Source of the DNA: Microbacterium sp. SMR1
Lineage (GTDB): Bacteria > Actinomycetota > Actinomycetes > Actinomycetales > Microbacteriaceae
DNA length: 64,000 nucleotides
Direction of reading: 5' to 3'
NCBI RefSeq assembly: GCF_003289625.1
Contig: NZ_QMBN01000004.1
Location: forward strand, 207,289 to 271,288
Below, one piece after another: positions 62,396 through 64,000 of this stretch. Every line of letters begins with the position of its first letter. The stretch's first letter is position 1. The position numbers and the translations under genes were made by a program. Under the pieces are notes generated by a model. That model saw only the letters and a list, made by a program, of their open reading frames with translations, made no database searches and had not been told where the DNA came from.

Positions 62396-63496
62396 TCAGC
62401 GCCGGGGCGCGTCCCCCATACGGGTGATTTCGACTCGTCCTGCGGGACCATGCTCCCGGCTGTCGCGCAGTACCTGAGCGCCGAGCACGCCGGGCAGGCC
62501 GCGGCCGCCCTGCGTCGTGAACGTGAGGATCGTGGAGGTCACGAGGAAGACGAAGGCGAGGAAGCCCCAGGCGTCGGGGAGCTGATCCAGCAGCGCGTAC
62601 CCGCCGATGCCGCCGAGGAACCGCGTGAGCCGGGTCACCACGGCGGGGGCCGGGCCACCGGCGTAGCGGAGGCGCACGGTCAGGTCGCCGATCGTCCGGC
62701 CCGACACCAGGACGCATCCGCCGACGACCGCGAGCGCGGCGATCGACCCGGCCTGACCCGCGAGGTCGGTCTCGACGGCGACGTCGCGGTTGCCCGTGAA
62801 GACGAGGGCCGCCTGGATGCCCACGCTCACGAAGATGCCGACGAGCGAGTAGGCGAGCAGGTCGCACACCATCGCGAGGATGCGGCGGCCGCGCGTCACC
62901 GGTCGCGGGGCGTCCGGCTCTTCGGAGACCGGGCGGCGTGGCACGAGGAGCGCGAGGATCGAGCCGATGACCGCTCCGACGGTGTTGGTGAGCAGGTCGT
63001 CGACGTCGAAGACGCGGTAGGCGCACGGGTAGACGCCCCAGACTCCGGTCAGCTGAGTCAGCTCGACGATGAGAGAGATGCCGAGGCCGGCCGCGAACGC
63101 GACGAGGATGCCGCGGCGGGCGAGAACCCGTACGAAGAAGCCGAGCGGGAGGAAGAGCAGGACGTTGAGGGCGAGCTGCAGGAAGGCCGAGTCGGAGAGG
63201 AACGCCCGCGGGCTGCCTCCCGCACGCTGCGCGGCGCCGCGGATGTCGTCGACGAGCTCGAAGAGGTTCAGGTTGGACCCGGCGCACCGCATGCTCGACG
63301 GGTCGGGGAGCGGCAGGAGCGTGTAGGTCCAGATCGCGAAGAAGTAGACGAGGGCCGCGCCCCACAGCACGAGCTGGCCCGCGGTGAGATGGCCGGCGCG
63401 CCGGTACTGGACCGCGACGAAGGGCACGAACAGCACGAGGCCGACGAGCGCACCGATGCCGATCGCCACGGCGCCGAGGAAGACGTTGTCACCCAT
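62396..63496 (-). CDS. VanZ-RDD fusion membrane protein
   Basis: 366 residues. Residues about 1-190 are VanZ-like (NVLLFLPLGFFVRVL, IVELTQL, DVDDLLTNTVGAVIG), and about 205-335 are an RDD domain (RRILAMVCDLLAYS, GRTIGDLTVRLRY). Both parts are membrane-embedded with about nine segments. The RDD part may be a channel or scaffold. Such fusions are uncommon but known in actinobacteria. Confidence 0.88.
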   Translation of the reverse strand: MGDNVFLGAVAIGIGALVGLVLFVPFVAVQYRRAGHLTAGQLVLWGAALVYFFAIWTYTLLPLPDPSSMRCAGSNLNLFELVDDIRGAAQRAGGSPRAFLSDSAFLQLALNVLLFLPLGFFVRVLARRGILVAFAAGLGISLIVELTQLTGVWGVYPCAYRVFDVDDLLTNTVGAVIGSILALLVPRRPVSEEPDAPRPVTRGRRILAMVCDLLAYSLVGIFVSVGIQAALVFTGNRDVAVETDLAGQAGSIAALAVVGGCVLVSGRTIGDLTVRLRYAGGPAPAVVTRLTRFLGGIGGYALLDQLPDAWGFLAFVFLVTSTILTFTTQGGRGLPGVLGAQVLRDSREHGPAGRVEITRMGDAPRR

Positions 63497-63529
63497 TCCG
63501 ACAACTTTTCCAGACCAGGCGGGTTCTTC

Positions 63530-63557
63530 TGGACACTGTGAGTGTTACCGGTAACAT
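63530..63557 (+). promoter_or_regulatory. Promoter of the araD gene
   Basis: TGGACA (63530-63535) and TAACAT (63552-63557), 16 bases apart. The -10 hexamer overlaps the palindromic operator. Confidence 0.6.
63543..63556. promoter_or_regulatory. LacI-type operator before araD
   Basis: A perfect 14-bp palindrome TGTTACCGGTAACA with the central CG of LacI-family operators. Binding here would block the promoter. Probably controlled by an arabinose-responsive LacI/AraR regulator elsewhere. Confidence 0.7.
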
Positions 63558-63613
63558 GGCGACCGCCGGTCCCGGAGGCGGGGCCGGCTGATTCCGAGAG
63601 GCGGAGGAGTCCG

Positions 63614-64000
63614 ATGGAACACGAAGCGGTGGCGCGGGTTCGGGCCGAGGTGGCGTCGTTGCACGCGGAGCTGGTGCGTTACGGGTTGGTCGTGTGGACC
63701 GGTGGCAACGTGTCGGGGCGGGTTCCGGGGGCTGATCTGTTCGTGATCAAGCCGTCGGGGGTGTCGTATGACGAGTTGGCTCCGGAGAACATGATCGTGT
63801 GCGATCTGGACGGCAATGTGGTGCCGGGGACGCCGGGCAGTGATCGGTCGCCGTCCAGTGATACGGCGGCGCATGCGTATGTGTATCGGAACATGCCCGA
63901 GGTGGGCGGTGTGGTGCACACGCATTCGACGTACGCGGTGGCGTGGGCGGCGCGGGGTGAGGAGATCCCGTGTGTGATCACGGCGATGGCTGATGAGTTC
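63614..64000 (+). CDS. araD: L-ribulose-5-phosphate 4-epimerase, 3'-truncated
   Basis: 129 residues are visible; the gene runs off the window. Class II aldolase fold with GGNVSGR, VIKPSGVSYDEL, SSDTAAHAYVY and the zinc motif VVHTHS, all as in AraD. It converts L-ribulose 5-phosphate into D-xylulose 5-phosphate in arabinose use. GGAGGAG (63603-63609) lies four bases before the ATG. Codon use is unlike the neighbours: G- and T-ending codons (GTG, GGG, TAT, CGT) replace the C-ending ones used nearly everywhere else in the window. Confidence 0.9.
   Translation, partial: MEHEAVARVRAEVASLHAELVRYGLVVWTGGNVSGRVPGADLFVIKPSGVSYDELAPENMIVCDLDGNVVPGTPGSDRSPSSDTAAHAYVYRNMPEVGGVVHTHSTYAVAWAARGEEIPCVITAMADEF

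Overview
The window is a stretch of very GC-rich chromosome from a Gram-positive actinobacterium, most probably Microbacterium or a close relative in the Microbacteriaceae. The evidence is the ribosomal-protein gene order, the high-GC codon use, many GTG and TTG starts, and the protein sequences (for example rpsL, rpoB, secY and a short adenylate kinase). No rRNA, tRNA, CRISPR array, insertion sequence or prophage gene was seen.

Layout. Bases 1-2900 hold the end of a fused 5-oxoprolinase PxpB-PxpC gene and two tandem paralogous lipoproteins. rpoB-rpoC (2.9-10.55 kb) ends in a strong terminator. Between 10.6 and 16.0 kb lie two convergent, distantly related exported proteins, two small membrane proteins, an unknown protein and an FHA-domain membrane protein. 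The str operon (rpsL, rpsG, fusA, tuf; 16.0-20.7 kb) is separated from the S10 operon by a small antitoxin-like protein and an AbiEi/DUF559-type protein. The latter gene sits between two copies of a nested palindromic repeat. The S10, spc and alpha clusters run almost without a break from rpsJ to rplQ (22.3-38.96 kb) and include secY, adk, map, a DsbA-like thioredoxin, infA and rpmJ. The S14 gene is not in its classical place between rplE and rpsH.

From 39 to 44.4 kb there is a double-GNAT protein, an acyltransferase-SGNH membrane enzyme, a PfkB sugar kinase, truA and an EEP-family phosphodiesterase. From 44.5 to 53.1 kb lies what looks like an envelope locus: two tandem sortase-type (LPATG) surface proteins, a DUF4012 protein, two lipoproteins, a processive family-2 glycosyltransferase, an orphan response regulator and a membrane-anchored family-6 glycoside hydrolase. 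I infer export, anchoring and trimming of a beta-glucan-like polysaccharide.

The last 11 kb hold a tandem UspA protein, two VanZ-type proteins, a PLDc_N membrane protein, a spore-photoproduct-lyase-like radical SAM protein, a manganese ABC transporter whose operator covers its start codon, an oxidoreductase, an alpha/beta hydrolase, a TipA-type MerR regulator with a VOC protein behind a MerR-style promoter, and the start of a probable arabinose-operon araD gene with a LacI-type operator.

Two patterns cut across the window. Many single genes carry a TANCNT hexamer 6-8 bases before the start codon with no Shine-Dalgarno sequence, which suggests leaderless transcripts. The octamer GGATGCCG is strikingly frequent and also forms the arms of several terminators, as DNA uptake sequences do in other bacteria.
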